From positions 620,001 to 684,000 of the forward strand of contig NZ_BMXE01000001.1 of assembly GCF_014651595.1 (NCBI RefSeq): a stretch of DNA of 64,000 nt, read 5' to 3'. The DNA comes from Pseudovibrio japonicus. GTDB taxonomy: Bacteria > Pseudomonadota > Alphaproteobacteria > Rhizobiales > Stappiaceae. The position numbers and the translations under genes are program-made. How positions within the stretch are numbered: position 1 is the stretch's first letter; the number at the start of each line of letters is the position of its first letter. Shown one piece after another: positions 27,049-36,822 of this stretch. Under the pieces are notes generated by a model, which was not told where the DNA came from, searched no databases, and worked only from the letters and a program-made list of their open reading frames with translations.

Positions 27049-27237
27049 TCAAGAAACCTTGCGCTTTGCTGCTTCAACTGGTTCGGTGTTTTCCTGCAGG
27101 TCACCATCATCCAGAATGCGCCATTTGGGACCTTCCATGTCATCATACTGACCGGAGCGCAGGGACCATAGGAATGCCACCAGACCAGCGCCCCCAAGAA
27201 CCAACGCAATCGGGATGAGGTAGATTAAGACTTCCAT
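27049..27237 (-). CDS. ccoS: cbb3-type cytochrome oxidase assembly protein CcoS (FixS)
   Basis: 62 residues. One membrane helix (LIYLIPIALVLGGAGLVAFLW) then the family motif SLRSGQYDDMEGPKWRIL, which is diagnostic of CcoS/FixS. It is needed to insert heme and copper into CcoN. The gene starts 8 bp after the ccoI stop, the last gene of the ccoGHIS run. Confidence 0.96.
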   Translation of the reverse strand: MEVLIYLIPIALVLGGAGLVAFLWSLRSGQYDDMEGPKWRILDDGDLQENTEPVEAAKRKVS

Positions 27238-27245
27238 AGTTTTGT

Positions 27246-29471
27246 TCAGGCCTCCTGATCGGGCTGGGTCGTTGTTCCTGCAATCATTCTCAGCCGCACC
27301 GCATTGAGCGTCACGATAATGGAAGAACCCGACATAGCCAAGGCTGCAACGAGAGGTGTGACAAAACCAAGCACCGCGAACGGCACTGCAATCAGATTGT
27401 AGATTACCGAGAGAGCCAGGTTCTGGTTCATCAAGCCGCGTGCTTTTTGCGAGATTGTGAGTGCACTCATCACAGGGGCGAGGCTATCTCCCAAAAAGAC
27501 TGCATCTGCCGCTGCCTGACTGACATGAACGGCGGAAACCGGCGAGATTGAAACGTTTGCAGCTGCAAGCGACGGGGCATCATTGAGACCATCCCCGACC
27601 ATCAGCACATTCTTACCCTGCGCCTTCAACTCTTCAATTCGATTGATTTTATCTTGCGGCTTCAGACCTGCTTTCCAGCAATCCACGCCCAAAACATCTG
27701 CTGCGTGCTTGACCGCACCTGCATGGTCGCCGCTCAAAATCTCAATGGAGAACCCTGCGTCCTTGAGCTTTTGGATGGTTTCCGTCGCCCCTTCCCTCAT
27801 GAACTGACCAACCGGAAGCAAATGTGCATCTGCCTCACCTAGCTGGAACGCAACGAAGGAGGCGTCTGGTTGCCGGTCTCTTGCTTGCACCAGCTTTGCA
27901 TCAGCGACACCGCAGAAGGCTGGAGATCCGAGTTTTACCTGTGTGCCATCGACAATGGCTTCAACACCCTTGCCAGTGACCTCTTTTGCGTCTGGCAGAA
28001 TTTGCTGGGCCCCTGTTGCTCTGGCAATCGCCTGAGACAAGGGGTGGGAGGACGACAAGGCCAGGCGACCAGCCAGATCGAGCTGCTCGGGAGACAACCC
28101 ATGATCTTTGGAAAGAGAGGCCTCAGGCAGCGTCAGCGTGCCGGTCTTATCAAAGACGATGGTATCGACGCCTGCCAGACGTTCGATGGCATCACCTGCG
28201 TTAAGCAGCACGCGTTCGTTAAAGAACAGACCACTGGCGACTACCTGCACGGCAGGAATGGCAAGCCCCAGAGCGCAAGGGCAAGTGATGATGAGAACGG
28301 AGATTGCGATAACCAGCGCAGGTTGCCATGCCATACCGAGCATGATCCAGCCGACGAGCGTAAGCAACGCTGCTGCATGAACAACAGGAGCGTAGAGCTG
28401 TGAAGCACGGTCAGCGATATGGACGTACCGGGACCGGCCTTCCATAGCCGTTTCTAAAAGCCGGTTCACCTCATCCAGCAAGGTGCCTTTAGCAGCAGCT
28501 GTGACCTCAATCTCGAGCACTCCATCGGCATTCATGGTGCCAGCGTAGACAAGATCCCCTTTTGCAACAAACTGCAGTAGAGTTTCGCCAGTTACCAAGC
28601 TCTGATCCACTTCGGAGGAGCCAGCTGCAATCCTGCCATCCACAGAGATACGTTCCCCTGCCCTAACCAAGACGCGGTCGCCCACAGTCAGCTTGGAGAG
28701 AGGCACGTCGAGTGTAGTGCCGTCTTCCAGTATCTTAGCAGCACTCTCTGCTTTCAGGGTTGCGAGGTTCTCGGCAAATGCGCGCGTCTTCCTGCGCATG
28801 AGGTGATCGAAGTAACGTCCAACCAACAGGAAGAACAGCAACATGACCGCGCTGTCGAAGTAAGCATGTTTTGCCTCCTGAATGGTTTGCCATAGCGACA
28901 AACCGGTTGCCAGAAGTACACCGATCGTAATCGGCACATCCATATTCAGGCGCTTGGTCTTGACTGCCATGTAGGCGCTTCGGAAGAAGATACGTCCAGA
29001 ATAAGCGACAGTCGGCAGGGCGATCAGGGCCGAGATCCAATGGAAGAACGCACGTGTCTCATTATCGATATCCGACGCGTTGCCGGACCAGACGGAGATA
29101 GATAGCAGCATGATATTCATAGCTGCGAATCCGGAAACGGCCAGCGCGCGCAGGATCTCCTTCCCCGCTACATCACCCCGTGACTTTACTTGAGCCGGAT
29201 CAAAAGGATAGGCCTTGTAGCCAAGCTTTTGCAGCAGGTCGACAATAGGAGACGGATTGGTTTTTTTCTGATCCCAATCCACAGAGAGACGATGAGATGA
29301 CAGGTTCACGCGTGCTTTTTCGACGCCCTCCAGTTTCTGGAGGCCACGCTCAATTTCATACATACATGCTGCACAGGTAATACCGTCCACAGCAAGGTCC
29401 ATGTGGGCCCTGCCGTCATCGGTATCTGTTACGAATGCAGCCCAGTCCCTTTCAGGCGTAGACATGCTCAT
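27246..29471 (-). CDS. ccoI: Copper-exporting P1B-type ATPase for cbb3 oxidase (CcoI/FixI)
   Basis: 741 residues. N-terminal heavy-metal domain with CAACMYEI (about 33-36), several membrane helices, metal-site CPCALGLAIP, phosphorylation motif DKTGTLT, HP in SSHPLSQA and the hinge GDGLNDAPSL. FixI-type ATPases move copper to the periplasm for the CcoN CuB site and are slower than detox CopA. The partners CcoG, CcoH and CcoS flank it. It starts 6 bp after ccoH. Confidence 0.95.
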   Translation of the reverse strand: MSMSTPERDWAAFVTDTDDGRAHMDLAVDGITCAACMYEIERGLQKLEGVEKARVNLSSHRLSVDWDQKKTNPSPIVDLLQKLGYKAYPFDPAQVKSRGDVAGKEILRALAVSGFAAMNIMLLSISVWSGNASDIDNETRAFFHWISALIALPTVAYSGRIFFRSAYMAVKTKRLNMDVPITIGVLLATGLSLWQTIQEAKHAYFDSAVMLLFFLLVGRYFDHLMRRKTRAFAENLATLKAESAAKILEDGTTLDVPLSKLTVGDRVLVRAGERISVDGRIAAGSSEVDQSLVTGETLLQFVAKGDLVYAGTMNADGVLEIEVTAAAKGTLLDEVNRLLETAMEGRSRYVHIADRASQLYAPVVHAAALLTLVGWIMLGMAWQPALVIAISVLIITCPCALGLAIPAVQVVASGLFFNERVLLNAGDAIERLAGVDTIVFDKTGTLTLPEASLSKDHGLSPEQLDLAGRLALSSSHPLSQAIARATGAQQILPDAKEVTGKGVEAIVDGTQVKLGSPAFCGVADAKLVQARDRQPDASFVAFQLGEADAHLLPVGQFMREGATETIQKLKDAGFSIEILSGDHAGAVKHAADVLGVDCWKAGLKPQDKINRIEELKAQGKNVLMVGDGLNDAPSLAAANVSISPVSAVHVSQAAADAVFLGDSLAPVMSALTISQKARGLMNQNLALSVIYNLIAVPFAVLGFVTPLVAALAMSGSSIIVTLNAVRLRMIAGTTTQPDQEA

Positions 29472-29477
29472 ACCGCC

Positions 29478-30005
29478 TTACTCAGCAAAGAAAATCTTAT
29501 TCTTGGAGCGGAAGATCGGAAATTCCTCATCGCTCCGCTCGGAGATTTCGACCACCACGTTCCAGTTCCCTGCGCCAACATCCGTGGTGTTGGCCACGTA
29601 TTCACCAGCGGTGCGCTCAGACAGAAGAATATCCTGATCAGCTGTGGTGATTGTAGGGCGGTGCAGTTTCACTGAGACCATTTCGCCGGTAATTGGCGCT
29701 CCGGTTTTGTCAGTTGCAACAACGCGGATGTGTGCAGAACCATCGCCATTGCGCTCAATCGCTGCGTCAACGCTCCAGTTGAGTGCAGCCTGCGCTTTTG
29801 CTTTTGCAATTTCTTTATTGTAGCGCTGGCTTACCTTGTAGGAGCTGTCCACTTCCAGTCCCGGGAAGGTGTCGAGTGCAACATAGATCATAACAGCATT
29901 CACAGCGGCAACGACGCCGAAGAACCCTAAGAGGCTGAACAGAACCATTCGGCCAGTGATCTGCCGAGGTTTGCGCGGAGACTTTTGGTCTACAGCCATT
30001 GTCAT
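29478..30005 (-). CDS. ccoH: cbb3 oxidase assembly protein CcoH (FixH)
   Basis: 175 residues. One N-terminal membrane helix (GRMVLFSLLGFFGVVAAVNAVM) followed by a periplasmic beta-sandwich (FixH domain) with the hallmark motif YKVSQRYNKEIAKAKAQAAL. It is thought to hold subunits together during cbb3 maturation. ATG 30005 has GGAGCTAAG upstream. Overlaps nothing; a 121-bp gap with a hairpin separates it from ccoG. Confidence 0.93.
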   Translation of the reverse strand: MTMAVDQKSPRKPRQITGRMVLFSLLGFFGVVAAVNAVMIYVALDTFPGLEVDSSYKVSQRYNKEIAKAKAQAALNWSVDAAIERNGDGSAHIRVVATDKTGAPITGEMVSVKLHRPTITTADQDILLSERTAGEYVANTTDVGAGNWNVVVEISERSDEEFPIFRSKNKIFFAE

Positions 30006-30067
30006 ATCTTAGCTCCTTTTTGGCGGCTCAAAGGATGGGGGTGAGCTTCGCCATTATGATCTATAGG

Positions 30068-30093
30068 GTGATAAGGGGCGTACCCCTCATCAC
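30068..30093. repeat. Hairpin in the ccoG-ccoH intergenic stretch
   Basis: GTGAT-A-AGGGG, loop CGTA, CCCCT-C-ATCAC: a 10-bp stem with one A/C mismatch in the transcript between ccoG and ccoH. There is no T-run, so it is more likely an mRNA-processing or stability element than a terminator. Confidence 0.6.
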
Positions 30094-30126
30094 GAAGTTT
30101 CAAAAGGTATTTTACCTCACATGACG

Positions 30127-31602
30127 TCAGTTGCCGGGTGTCCGGAAGAAGTCATGGACAACTGTGGTCTCACCAGTTTGATGGTCGATCAGCTTAAAGC
30201 TCATCGGTTTTGATCCTGGTAGATCAACGCCTGCCGGAGAGAACACGAGTGCACGCACAGAGCGTGTGGTGTCAGCCTCGACCGTCAGGTTCAGCTGAGT
30301 GTCCTTTGCAACATTGGCAGCATCTTTGTGAACGCCTACAACTTCAAGAGTGGTTCCTGCTGGCATATCCTCAACACTGAGTGTGAAGGACTGCTCGTTG
30401 TTATGCTTGTTCAGAAGACGGAGCGAATAACCGTTTCTGAAGGAACCATCACTTTGCTGAACGTAAAGCGGGTTGCGGTCGTGAACCACAGAGAAGCTGG
30501 TCATGGAACGGTTGAGCTGTGCATAGAGCATCACACCTGCAATCAAAGCAATGATCACGGTGTAGATGACAGTACGCGGGCGGATCAGGCGATAGACCGG
30601 GGTCTCCCCTTTTTCACGGCGCTCGATGTTCATGTCGGTGTCGTACGCAATCAGACCAGTTGGCCGACCGACCTTGGTCATGACTGTATCACAGGCATCA
30701 ATACACAAGCCGCACTGAATACAATCCAGCTGTGCACCCTTTCGAATGTCTACGCCGGTCGGGCAAGCATACACACACTGATTACAGTCGATACAATCGC
30801 CTGCCGGAAGCCCATCTGCGGAAAGCTTTTTACTCTCCTTAAGGTGTGCACGTGGCTCGCCGCGGTCAAAGCGGTAGGTCACGTTGAGAGCGTGCTCATC
30901 GGTGAGCGCTGCCTGAATACGTGGCCACGGGCACATGTATACGCAGACCTGCTCACGCATGTGACCAGCCAGCGAATAGGTGGTGAAGGTCAGAATGCCG
31001 ATCCAGACGTACGCAGACAATGCAGCTTGACCGGTGGCAAGATCGTAAACAAGGGTTGGCGCGTCTGCGAAGTAAAGCACCCACGCACCGCCGGTCCACC
31101 AGGCAATCATCAACCAGAGGAAATGCTTGGTTCCCTTTTTGAGAATCTTTTCAGCATTCCATGGCTGCTTGTCCAGTGCGATCCGCTTGCGGCGATCGCC
31201 TTCAATCATGCTTTCAACGCGGAAGAACAGATCAGTCCAGACCGTCTGCGGGCAAAGATAACCGCACCAGAGACGACCTGCGATCGCGTTCATCAAAAAC
31301 AGGGCTACGGATGCAATAATGAGCAATCCGGCGAGGTAGTAAACTTCCTGCGGCCAAATCTCCAAGAAGAAGAAGTAGCCTCTTTTCCTCTCGAAATCGA
31401 TGAGGACAGCCTGGTCAGGGAGCAGAGGTCCCCTGTCCCAGCGAATGAAGGGAGTAAAGTAATAAATTCCAAGGGTAATAAAAAGAATGGCCCATTTGAT
31501 CTTACGGAAACGGCCTTTTACCTCCATCGGGTAAATTTTTGCCGCTGACGCAAACCAGGATTCATCCTCTTCTTTATCGATGGGATCAACTTGGCTAGAC
31601 AT
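30127..31602 (-). CDS. ccoG: Cytochrome c oxidase accessory protein CcoG (FixG)
   Basis: 491 residues. Membrane-bound ferredoxin-like protein: four or five helices, a GRLWCGYLCPQTVWTD segment, and two [4Fe-4S] clusters in CIDCNQCVYACPTGV and CIQCGLCIDACD, then a C-terminal periplasmic Ig-like domain. It reduces Cu(II) to Cu(I) for cbb3 assembly. Lies 97 bp downstream of ccoP with interlocked inverted repeats between. Confidence 0.96.
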   Translation of the reverse strand: MSSQVDPIDKEEDESWFASAAKIYPMEVKGRFRKIKWAILFITLGIYYFTPFIRWDRGPLLPDQAVLIDFERKRGYFFFLEIWPQEVYYLAGLLIIASVALFLMNAIAGRLWCGYLCPQTVWTDLFFRVESMIEGDRRKRIALDKQPWNAEKILKKGTKHFLWLMIAWWTGGAWVLYFADAPTLVYDLATGQAALSAYVWIGILTFTTYSLAGHMREQVCVYMCPWPRIQAALTDEHALNVTYRFDRGEPRAHLKESKKLSADGLPAGDCIDCNQCVYACPTGVDIRKGAQLDCIQCGLCIDACDTVMTKVGRPTGLIAYDTDMNIERREKGETPVYRLIRPRTVIYTVIIALIAGVMLYAQLNRSMTSFSVVHDRNPLYVQQSDGSFRNGYSLRLLNKHNNEQSFTLSVEDMPAGTTLEVVGVHKDAANVAKDTQLNLTVEADTTRSVRALVFSPAGVDLPGSKPMSFKLIDHQTGETTVVHDFFRTPGN

Positions 31603-31633
31603 AATGTCTTCCTTAGTTGGCGATGCGCTTTGT

Positions 31634-31668
31634 GCAAGTGAAGCGAGGGCACTTGCGCGTCCTCGCTT
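31634..31668. repeat. Interlocked inverted repeats between ccoP and ccoG
   Basis: GCAAGTG (31634-31640) pairs with CACTTGC (31650-31656); AAGCGAGG (31641-31648) pairs with CCTCGCTT (31661-31668). The arms alternate A-B-A'-B', so the two perfect stems cannot both form as simple hairpins: either mutually exclusive structures or a tight pseudoknot in the ccoP-ccoG message. Confidence 0.7.
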
Positions 31669-31699
31669 ATGTTGTCATCTGATAGAAAACTCAGAGATA

Positions 31700-32575
31700 T
31701 TATTGTCCGCCGCCACGGGAGTGAACGTACACAGCCAGTGATTTCACTGTGGTTTCACCCAGACGGTCGATCCATGCAGGCATTACACCATGACGTGGTG
31801 TGTTTATCTGAGCCTCGATACCCTTGATTGATCTGTCATAGAGATAGTTTGGTGCAGTCAGGTTTGGTGCGCCCATTTCCATGTCGCCCTTACCATTATC
31901 CATGTGACAGGCTGCACAGTTCTCTTCATAGACCACTTTACCAGCTTCAAGATCTACGCCGTCCTGTGTCGGAATACCTGCCAGAGAGCCAACGTAGTTT
32001 GCAACCTGAACGATCTGTTCTTTTTCCAGAAGTTCATCACGGCCAAACGCAGGCATTTCTGCATAGCGGGTCTCGTCATTATCTGCACGAACACCGTAAG
32101 CGATGGTGGTCGCCAGAGTTTCCAGATCGCCGCCCCAGATCCAGCTGTCGTCCTGAAGGTTTGGATAGCCTTCAAAGCCAGTCGCACCAACACCATGACA
32201 AGCTGCGCAGTTGTCACCAAATGCCACCTTACCCTGAGCCATTGCGTACTCGAGCAGTTCTGGCGTGTTCTGGATTTCGTCAAGAGAGGCTTCAAGAAGC
32301 ATCTTGCCGGTTTCCGCACGTTCGGCTGCTGCAGCATTAAACTCTTCGGTTACGACCGCACGCTGGCTGTAATCCAGAAGACCCTTGGTATAGCCGTTGA
32401 CCAGTGGCCAGCTTGGCATAAGGATCCAGTAGATCACGGCCCATACGATGGAACCGTAAAACATGTAGAGCCACCACTTAGGGAGCGGGTGATTGAGTTC
32501 TTTCAGGCCGTCCCATTCATGACCAGTGGTTTCGACACCCGTTACCTGGTCAATTTCCTTCTTATGCTCAGCCAT
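31700..32575 (-). CDS. ccoP: cbb3-type cytochrome oxidase diheme subunit III (CcoP)
   Basis: 291 residues. N-terminal membrane helix (WLYMFYGSIVWAVIYWILM) then two cytochrome c domains with CAACH motifs near 133 and 223 and the Met ligands downstream. It takes electrons from cytochrome c and passes them to CcoO. The ATG overlaps the ccoQ stop by one base (TAATG). Confidence 0.97.
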   Translation of the reverse strand: MAEHKKEIDQVTGVETTGHEWDGLKELNHPLPKWWLYMFYGSIVWAVIYWILMPSWPLVNGYTKGLLDYSQRAVVTEEFNAAAAERAETGKMLLEASLDEIQNTPELLEYAMAQGKVAFGDNCAACHGVGATGFEGYPNLQDDSWIWGGDLETLATTIAYGVRADNDETRYAEMPAFGRDELLEKEQIVQVANYVGSLAGIPTQDGVDLEAGKVVYEENCAACHMDNGKGDMEMGAPNLTAPNYLYDRSIKGIEAQINTPRHGVMPAWIDRLGETTVKSLAVYVHSRGGGQ

Positions 32576-32733
32576 TAATCGTCCTCCCGAAGCGGGATCT
32601 GTGAAGCTTCGTTAAAGCGCTCCCCATTGCTTGGCCAGCAGGCGTAAAGAACTACGCCTGCAAAAATAGCCATGAAATAGAGCAGACCGCCGGTTTGCGC
32701 GAAGTTTGCGAGAGCTGTGTAAGTAGCGTCCAT
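32575..32733 (-). CDS. ccoQ: cbb3-type cytochrome oxidase subunit CcoQ (FixQ)
   Basis: 52 residues, below usual ORF cut-offs. One membrane helix (GGLLYFMAIFAGVVLYACWP) then a short charged tail (SNGERFNEASQIPLREDD). CcoQ stabilises the complex. Two ATGs in a row (32736 and 32733) follow AAGGAGGGG; the second has the better spacing. It is 10 bp after ccoO. Confidence 0.93.
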   Translation of the reverse strand: MDATYTALANFAQTGGLLYFMAIFAGVVLYACWPSNGERFNEASQIPLREDD

Positions 32734-32743
32734 CATCCCCTCC

Positions 32744-33478
32744 TTAGCGCAAGTTGGCTTTTTCGTCGTAGAGGCTAAAGTCTACGAGCGTGCCAAGCAT
32801 CTGAAGATAAGCAACAAGTGCATCCATCTCGGTGACTTCTTTGGCATTGCCATCAAAGTCGCGGATGAGAACGTCAGGATAACGCTCTGCGAACCCCTCT
32901 GCTGCATCACTGTCAGGCTGAGCCTGAGCCATGAGATCCGCTTTTGCGTATTTGATCTGCTCTTCGGTGTAAGGAACACCGTAGAGTGCGTTCACCTTCA
33001 GGTGATTCTCGATCTCGATTGGAGAGATCTTGGCATCCATCAGGAACGGATAGCCAGGCATCACGGAGGTCGGAGACACAGAGCGTGGATCGATCAGGTG
33101 ATCACGCTGCCACTCATCAGAGTACTTACCGCCTACGCGAGCGAGGTCAGGACCGGTACGCTTTGAGCCCCACTGGAATGGGCGATCGTACATGGACTCC
33201 GCGGCCAGTGAGTAGTTGCCATAACGCTCCAGTTCGTCACGCATTGGACGGATCTGCTGTGAGTGACAGGCATAACAGCCTTCGCGCACATAGATGTTAC
33301 GACCAGCAAGCTCAAGCGGGGTGTAAGGGCGCATACCCTCGGTTTTTTCGATCGTGCTCTTCAGGTAGTAAAGAGGAACGATTTCAACGAGACCGCCGAT
33401 TGAGATCATGATGACGATGCCAACAATCAGGATCAGCGAGTTTTTCTCGAAGATTTGGTGTTTTTTCCAAGCAGACAT
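32744..33478 (-). CDS. ccoO: cbb3-type cytochrome oxidase monoheme subunit II (CcoO)
   Basis: 244 residues. One N-terminal helix ([20 protein letters not shown]) and one cytochrome c centre [15 protein letters not shown], with the axial Met in [10 protein letters not shown]. FixO family. Its start is 14 bp from the ccoN stop. Confidence 0.97.
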   Translation of the reverse strand: MSAWKKHQIFEKNSLILIVGIVIMISIGGLVEIVPLYYLKSTIEKTEGMRPYTPLELAGRNIYVREGCYACHSQQIRPMRDELERYGNYSLAAESMYDRPFQWGSKRTGPDLARVGGKYSDEWQRDHLIDPRSVSPTSVMPGYPFLMDAKISPIEIENHLKVNALYGVPYTEEQIKYAKADLMAQAQPDSDAAEGFAERYPDVLIRDFDGNAKEVTEMDALVAYLQMLGTLVDFSLYDEKANLR

Positions 33479-33492
33479 TCGTGCTCTCCCGA

Positions 33493-35148
33493 TTATTCCG
33501 CTGGCGCCAATGCAGGCTGACCTGCAGCTTCGCTTTCGACTTCTTCACCTACACGAACTGTCATCACGAGGTTGTAAGCCATGATGATTGCACCTGCAAG
33601 GAAGAGAAGACCACCGAATGCACGCATGACGTAGAACGGATACATCGCATCAACTGTTTCGATGAAGGAGTACTCGAGGAAGCCGAGGCTGTCGTATGCA
33701 CGCCACATCAAGCCCTGCATGATACCGGAGACCCACATTGCACAGATGTAGAACACGATACCCAGAGTAGAAATCCAGAAGTGCCAGTTAACAAGGCGCA
33801 AGGAGTACAGAGACTTCTTGTTGTAGAGCCATGGAACCAGACAGTAGAGCGCACCAAAGGAGATGTAACCAACCCAACCAAGCGCACCAGCGTGCACGTG
33901 ACCAATGGTCCAGTCAGTGTAGTGTGACAGGCCGTTTACAGCGCGGATGGACATGAGCGGACCTTCGAAGGTCGCCATGCCGTAGAATGCAACGGAAACA
34001 ACCATCATACGCAGAACAGGGTCAGTACGCAGCTTGTCCCAAGCGCCGGACAGGGTCATCAGACCGTTGATCATACCACCCCAGGACGGCATCCAGAGGA
34101 TGATGGAGAAGGTCATACCAAGAGTAGACGCCCACTGTGGCAGTGAGGTGTAGTGCAAATGGTGAGGACCAGCCCAGATGTAGATGAAGATCAGTGCCCA
34201 GAAGTGAACGATTGACAGGCGGTATGAATATACCGGACGCTCAGCACGCTTTGGAATGAAGTAGTACATGATCGCCAGGAAGCCAGCGGTCAGGAAGAAG
34301 CCCACTGCGTTGTGACCATACCACCACTGTACCATCGCATCCTGCACACCAGACCATACAATATAGGACTTGGAGGAGTAGATGCTTACTGGCACGGATG
34401 CGTTGTTGAACAGGTGCAGCACTGCAATTGTTACGATGAACGCAAGGTAGAACCAGTTTGCCACATAGATATGTGACTCTTTCCGACGCCAAATGGAGCC
34501 CAGGAACGTCAGCAGGTAGGCAACCCAAACAACAGTCAGCAGCCAGTCTGCGTACCACTCTGGCTCAGCGTATTCTTTACCCTGAGTCACACCGAGGAGG
34601 TAACCTGTACCTGCAACAACGATGAAGAGGTTGTAGCCGAGGACTACGAACCATGGGGCAATTGTACCAGGCAACCGGGCCTGACAGGTGCGCTGCACAA
34701 CGTAGAATGATGATGCGATCAGCACGTTACCGCCAAACGCAAAAATCACTGCAGATGTATGCAGCGGACGAAGACGCCCGAAGTTGATCCATGGCAGGTC
34801 AAAGTTCAAAGCTGGGAATGCCAGCTGAGATGCGATGATCACGCCTACCAGGAAGCCCGCGATACCCCAGAAAACTGCTGCCCACGTTGTGAACTTAACA
34901 GGGCCCATATTGTAGTTAGGCTTGCCGTTAATTTCCAGCGGTGCAGGTGTGTTGTTTCCGTCGAAGTATCTGCGAAAAATAAAGAAAATACCGGTCAATG
35001 ATGCTAGTGCAATCAATGCGGTATGAAATGCCAAGACCTGATCCCAGGTTTTCCCTGCAATGACCAGACAGAAAATCGCCGCCGCCAGAAGAAGAAGGGA
35101 AAATCCTCCTTCTTCGAGCGACAGATATCTGACTTTCCGCTCACCCAT
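33493..35148 (-). CDS. ccoN: cbb3-type cytochrome oxidase catalytic subunit I (CcoN)
   Basis: 551 residues. Heme-copper oxidase of type C with 12 helices; histidine ligands include [28 protein letters not shown] and [11 protein letters not shown]. It reduces O2 with very high affinity. The open frame to 35241 would cross the FNR box, so I start at ATG 35148 ([17 protein letters not shown]), the normal N-terminus. Confidence 0.97.
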   Translation of the reverse strand: MGERKVRYLSLEEGGFSLLLLAAAIFCLVIAGKTWDQVLAFHTALIALASLTGIFFIFRRYFDGNNTPAPLEINGKPNYNMGPVKFTTWAAVFWGIAGFLVGVIIASQLAFPALNFDLPWINFGRLRPLHTSAVIFAFGGNVLIASSFYVVQRTCQARLPGTIAPWFVVLGYNLFIVVAGTGYLLGVTQGKEYAEPEWYADWLLTVVWVAYLLTFLGSIWRRKESHIYVANWFYLAFIVTIAVLHLFNNASVPVSIYSSKSYIVWSGVQDAMVQWWYGHNAVGFFLTAGFLAIMYYFIPKRAERPVYSYRLSIVHFWALIFIYIWAGPHHLHYTSLPQWASTLGMTFSIILWMPSWGGMINGLMTLSGAWDKLRTDPVLRMMVVSVAFYGMATFEGPLMSIRAVNGLSHYTDWTIGHVHAGALGWVGYISFGALYCLVPWLYNKKSLYSLRLVNWHFWISTLGIVFYICAMWVSGIMQGLMWRAYDSLGFLEYSFIETVDAMYPFYVMRAFGGLLFLAGAIIMAYNLVMTVRVGEEVESEAAGQPALAPAE

Positions 35149-35501
35149 GATGTTCGCCCCATATAAAGTAAACAAGTTCGTCCAAATAGGACTACCTGAC
35201 CGTAGTTCTATGGGTGGCAAATACCCCCGCCCTTGATGCATGTCAAAAAAAACTCGAACAAAAAAAATAAAATTACTCTAATTCGTAACTAGATCCCCTA
35301 ATTTTGGAGTTTCCTCATATATTACAGGATTTTATACTCGGATGCGTTGTTTTGGCGCAGGCCAACACAGGTTTGGCGGGTACTGGAGAAACAGGCACGT
35401 TTGCTGGGAAAACCTTGGGGGTTGTCCATATGGAATCATGAAAACGGGGGGTGAGTTCTAATTGCTATGATGCAGCGCACAAAGTGTCCCCCGCAACACA
35501 C
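35149..35501. other. 353-bp region upstream of ccoN
   Basis: Promoter region of the cbb3 operon with an FNR box at 35233-35246. The rest is AT-rich just past the box and then G-rich toward the stop of the AbrB-family gene at 35502. No other gene seen. Confidence 0.5.
35233..35246 (-). promoter_or_regulatory. FNR/FixK box upstream of ccoN
   Basis: TTGAT-GCAT-GTCAA, matching TTGAT-N4-ATCAA in 9 of 10 positions. Centred about 91 bp before the ccoN start; a class II site would put transcription start near 35198, leaving a 50-nt leader, which is sensible. The FixK-like regulator is encoded 3 kb away. Confidence 0.85.
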
Positions 35502-36608
35502 TCACTGCAGGTCCGTTTGCCTCTTCGCTCCAGTTGGCTTTTGCAGGGATACCGGACCAAGAATATATTTGGTTACAACCGGCATGAAGGCGAGCAATCC
35601 CATGAAACGGGCGAGCTGATGTGTTGCAACGAAGACCGGATCAATATCAAGCAGAATGGAGATGAGGAGCATTGCCTCCATACCTCCGGGCGCAAAGGCG
35701 AGAAACACTTTTTCGAAGGAAACATCCAGTGCCCACGAGGTCATGAGCGCACCGATCAATGCGACTGACAGGCTTATGGCAAATACCACAAGCGATGTGC
35801 CTAGCATGGGCTTAAGCGTGCTGCGCTCCATCTTTCCGATATAAAGGCCAACATTGGTGCCCATCAGTATGTAGCAGGGTGTGGCGAGCCAGAGCGGTAG
35901 TGCAAACTCCAGCAAGCCGGTTGAGTTGAGCGCAGCGCTGGCAAAGAACGCACCGGTGAGCATTCCTGCTGGTGCCTTTAGTTTCTGCGCCGCGTATCCA
36001 AACACCGCACAGATGAGAAGCGCAGCTACGAGTTCAACTGCTCCCATGACAGGCATCGCATACCCCGCTGCCGGTACAACCGTGTCCCCAACATCAACGA
36101 CGTTTGTGATGATAAAGGGGAGCACGGCAATTAGCAGGAAGAGGCGGACAAGCTGGACAACCATAATGCGGTCCATTGGTGCCCCGCGCTCCTGCGCAAG
36201 CGCAGCGGTTATGCCCAAGGCACCGGGCAGGCCCGCAAAGAACGCTTCATCGCGGCTCCAGCGACATCTCTTATAAGCATAGAAATAGACTGCCGAGGTA
36301 ATACCGCCAACAACCGCAACCAGTGCCAGCATGGAGAGCGGCCATAAGGCGGCGCCTTGCCAGAAATCCGGCGAGACTGCTGAGCCCATGACTGCCCCGA
36401 TCAGGATGTAGTTTATGGAAACCAGCTGCTTGGGGAATTCGAAGCTCTGGTCCGCTAATAATGGGAGCGAGAGAGATTTGGCGAGCACGACCGCAACCAT
36501 CGGCCCTGCAAGGAAACCCGCGGGCAACGACAGCGCCTCAAACGTGACGGCCCCTGCCCCGCCAACTGCCAAAATTCCAAGTAAAGTCAGAATATCTTTT
36601 CCGCGCAC
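35502..36608 (-). CDS. AbrB family (COG3180) membrane protein
   Basis: 368 residues, ten or so hydrophobic helices in two AbrB-duplication halves; each carries the LPGGMEAM/LPGALG-like motif (AFFAGLPGALGITAALAQERG and FLAFAPGGMEAMLLIS). Some relatives are called ammonia monooxygenase or transcriptional regulator, but this is an integral membrane transporter-like protein of unknown substrate. GTG start at 36608, GAGGTAAGG upstream. It is divergent from hemN. Confidence 0.85.
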   Translation of the reverse strand: MRGKDILTLLGILAVGGAGAVTFEALSLPAGFLAGPMVAVVLAKSLSLPLLADQSFEFPKQLVSINYILIGAVMGSAVSPDFWQGAALWPLSMLALVAVVGGITSAVYFYAYKRCRWSRDEAFFAGLPGALGITAALAQERGAPMDRIMVVQLVRLFLLIAVLPFIITNVVDVGDTVVPAAGYAMPVMGAVELVAALLICAVFGYAAQKLKAPAGMLTGAFFASAALNSTGLLEFALPLWLATPCYILMGTNVGLYIGKMERSTLKPMLGTSLVVFAISLSVALIGALMTSWALDVSFEKVFLAFAPGGMEAMLLISILLDIDPVFVATHQLARFMGLLAFMPVVTKYILGPVSLQKPTGAKRQTDLQ

Positions 36609-36671
36609 AGCCTTACCTCATCTCGTTCATTACCCAGAAAGAGGTACAGGCTCGTATATATATGATCAATC

Positions 36672-36688
36672 TTGATAGAACCAATCAA
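36672..36688. promoter_or_regulatory. TTGAT/ATCAA inverted repeat with 7-nt spacer
   Basis: TTGAT (36672-36676) and ATCAA (36684-36688) flank 7 nt, and an ATCAA also lies just left (ATCAATCTTGAT). The spacing is too wide for an FNR box (N4), so the factor is unclear. It lies between the AbrB-family gene and hemN, 64 bp from the AbrB start. Confidence 0.35.
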
Positions 36689-36775
36689 TATATAATTTTG
36701 TCGGTACACTCAGACATGAAGGCAAACGGATCGAATTACTTGAATAGGCTTAGGTTTTTGAAAAATTCCATGATG

Positions 36776-36789
36776 TTGACAGGGATCAA
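36776..36789 (+). promoter_or_regulatory. FNR/FixK box upstream of hemN
   Basis: TTGAC-AGGG-ATCAA, 9 of 10 positions of TTGAT-N4-ATCAA. The centre is only about 40 bp upstream of the hemN ATG; a class II promoter would start transcription at about the start codon itself. Confidence 0.85.
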
Positions 36790-36822
36790 AGTTCGATTGG
36801 TTCAATTGCGTATGGTAGCGCC

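Noticed and set aside
30328-31548. 406-codon open frame antisense to ccoG
   Set aside because: It lies inside a well-supported ccoG gene and resembles no protein family.
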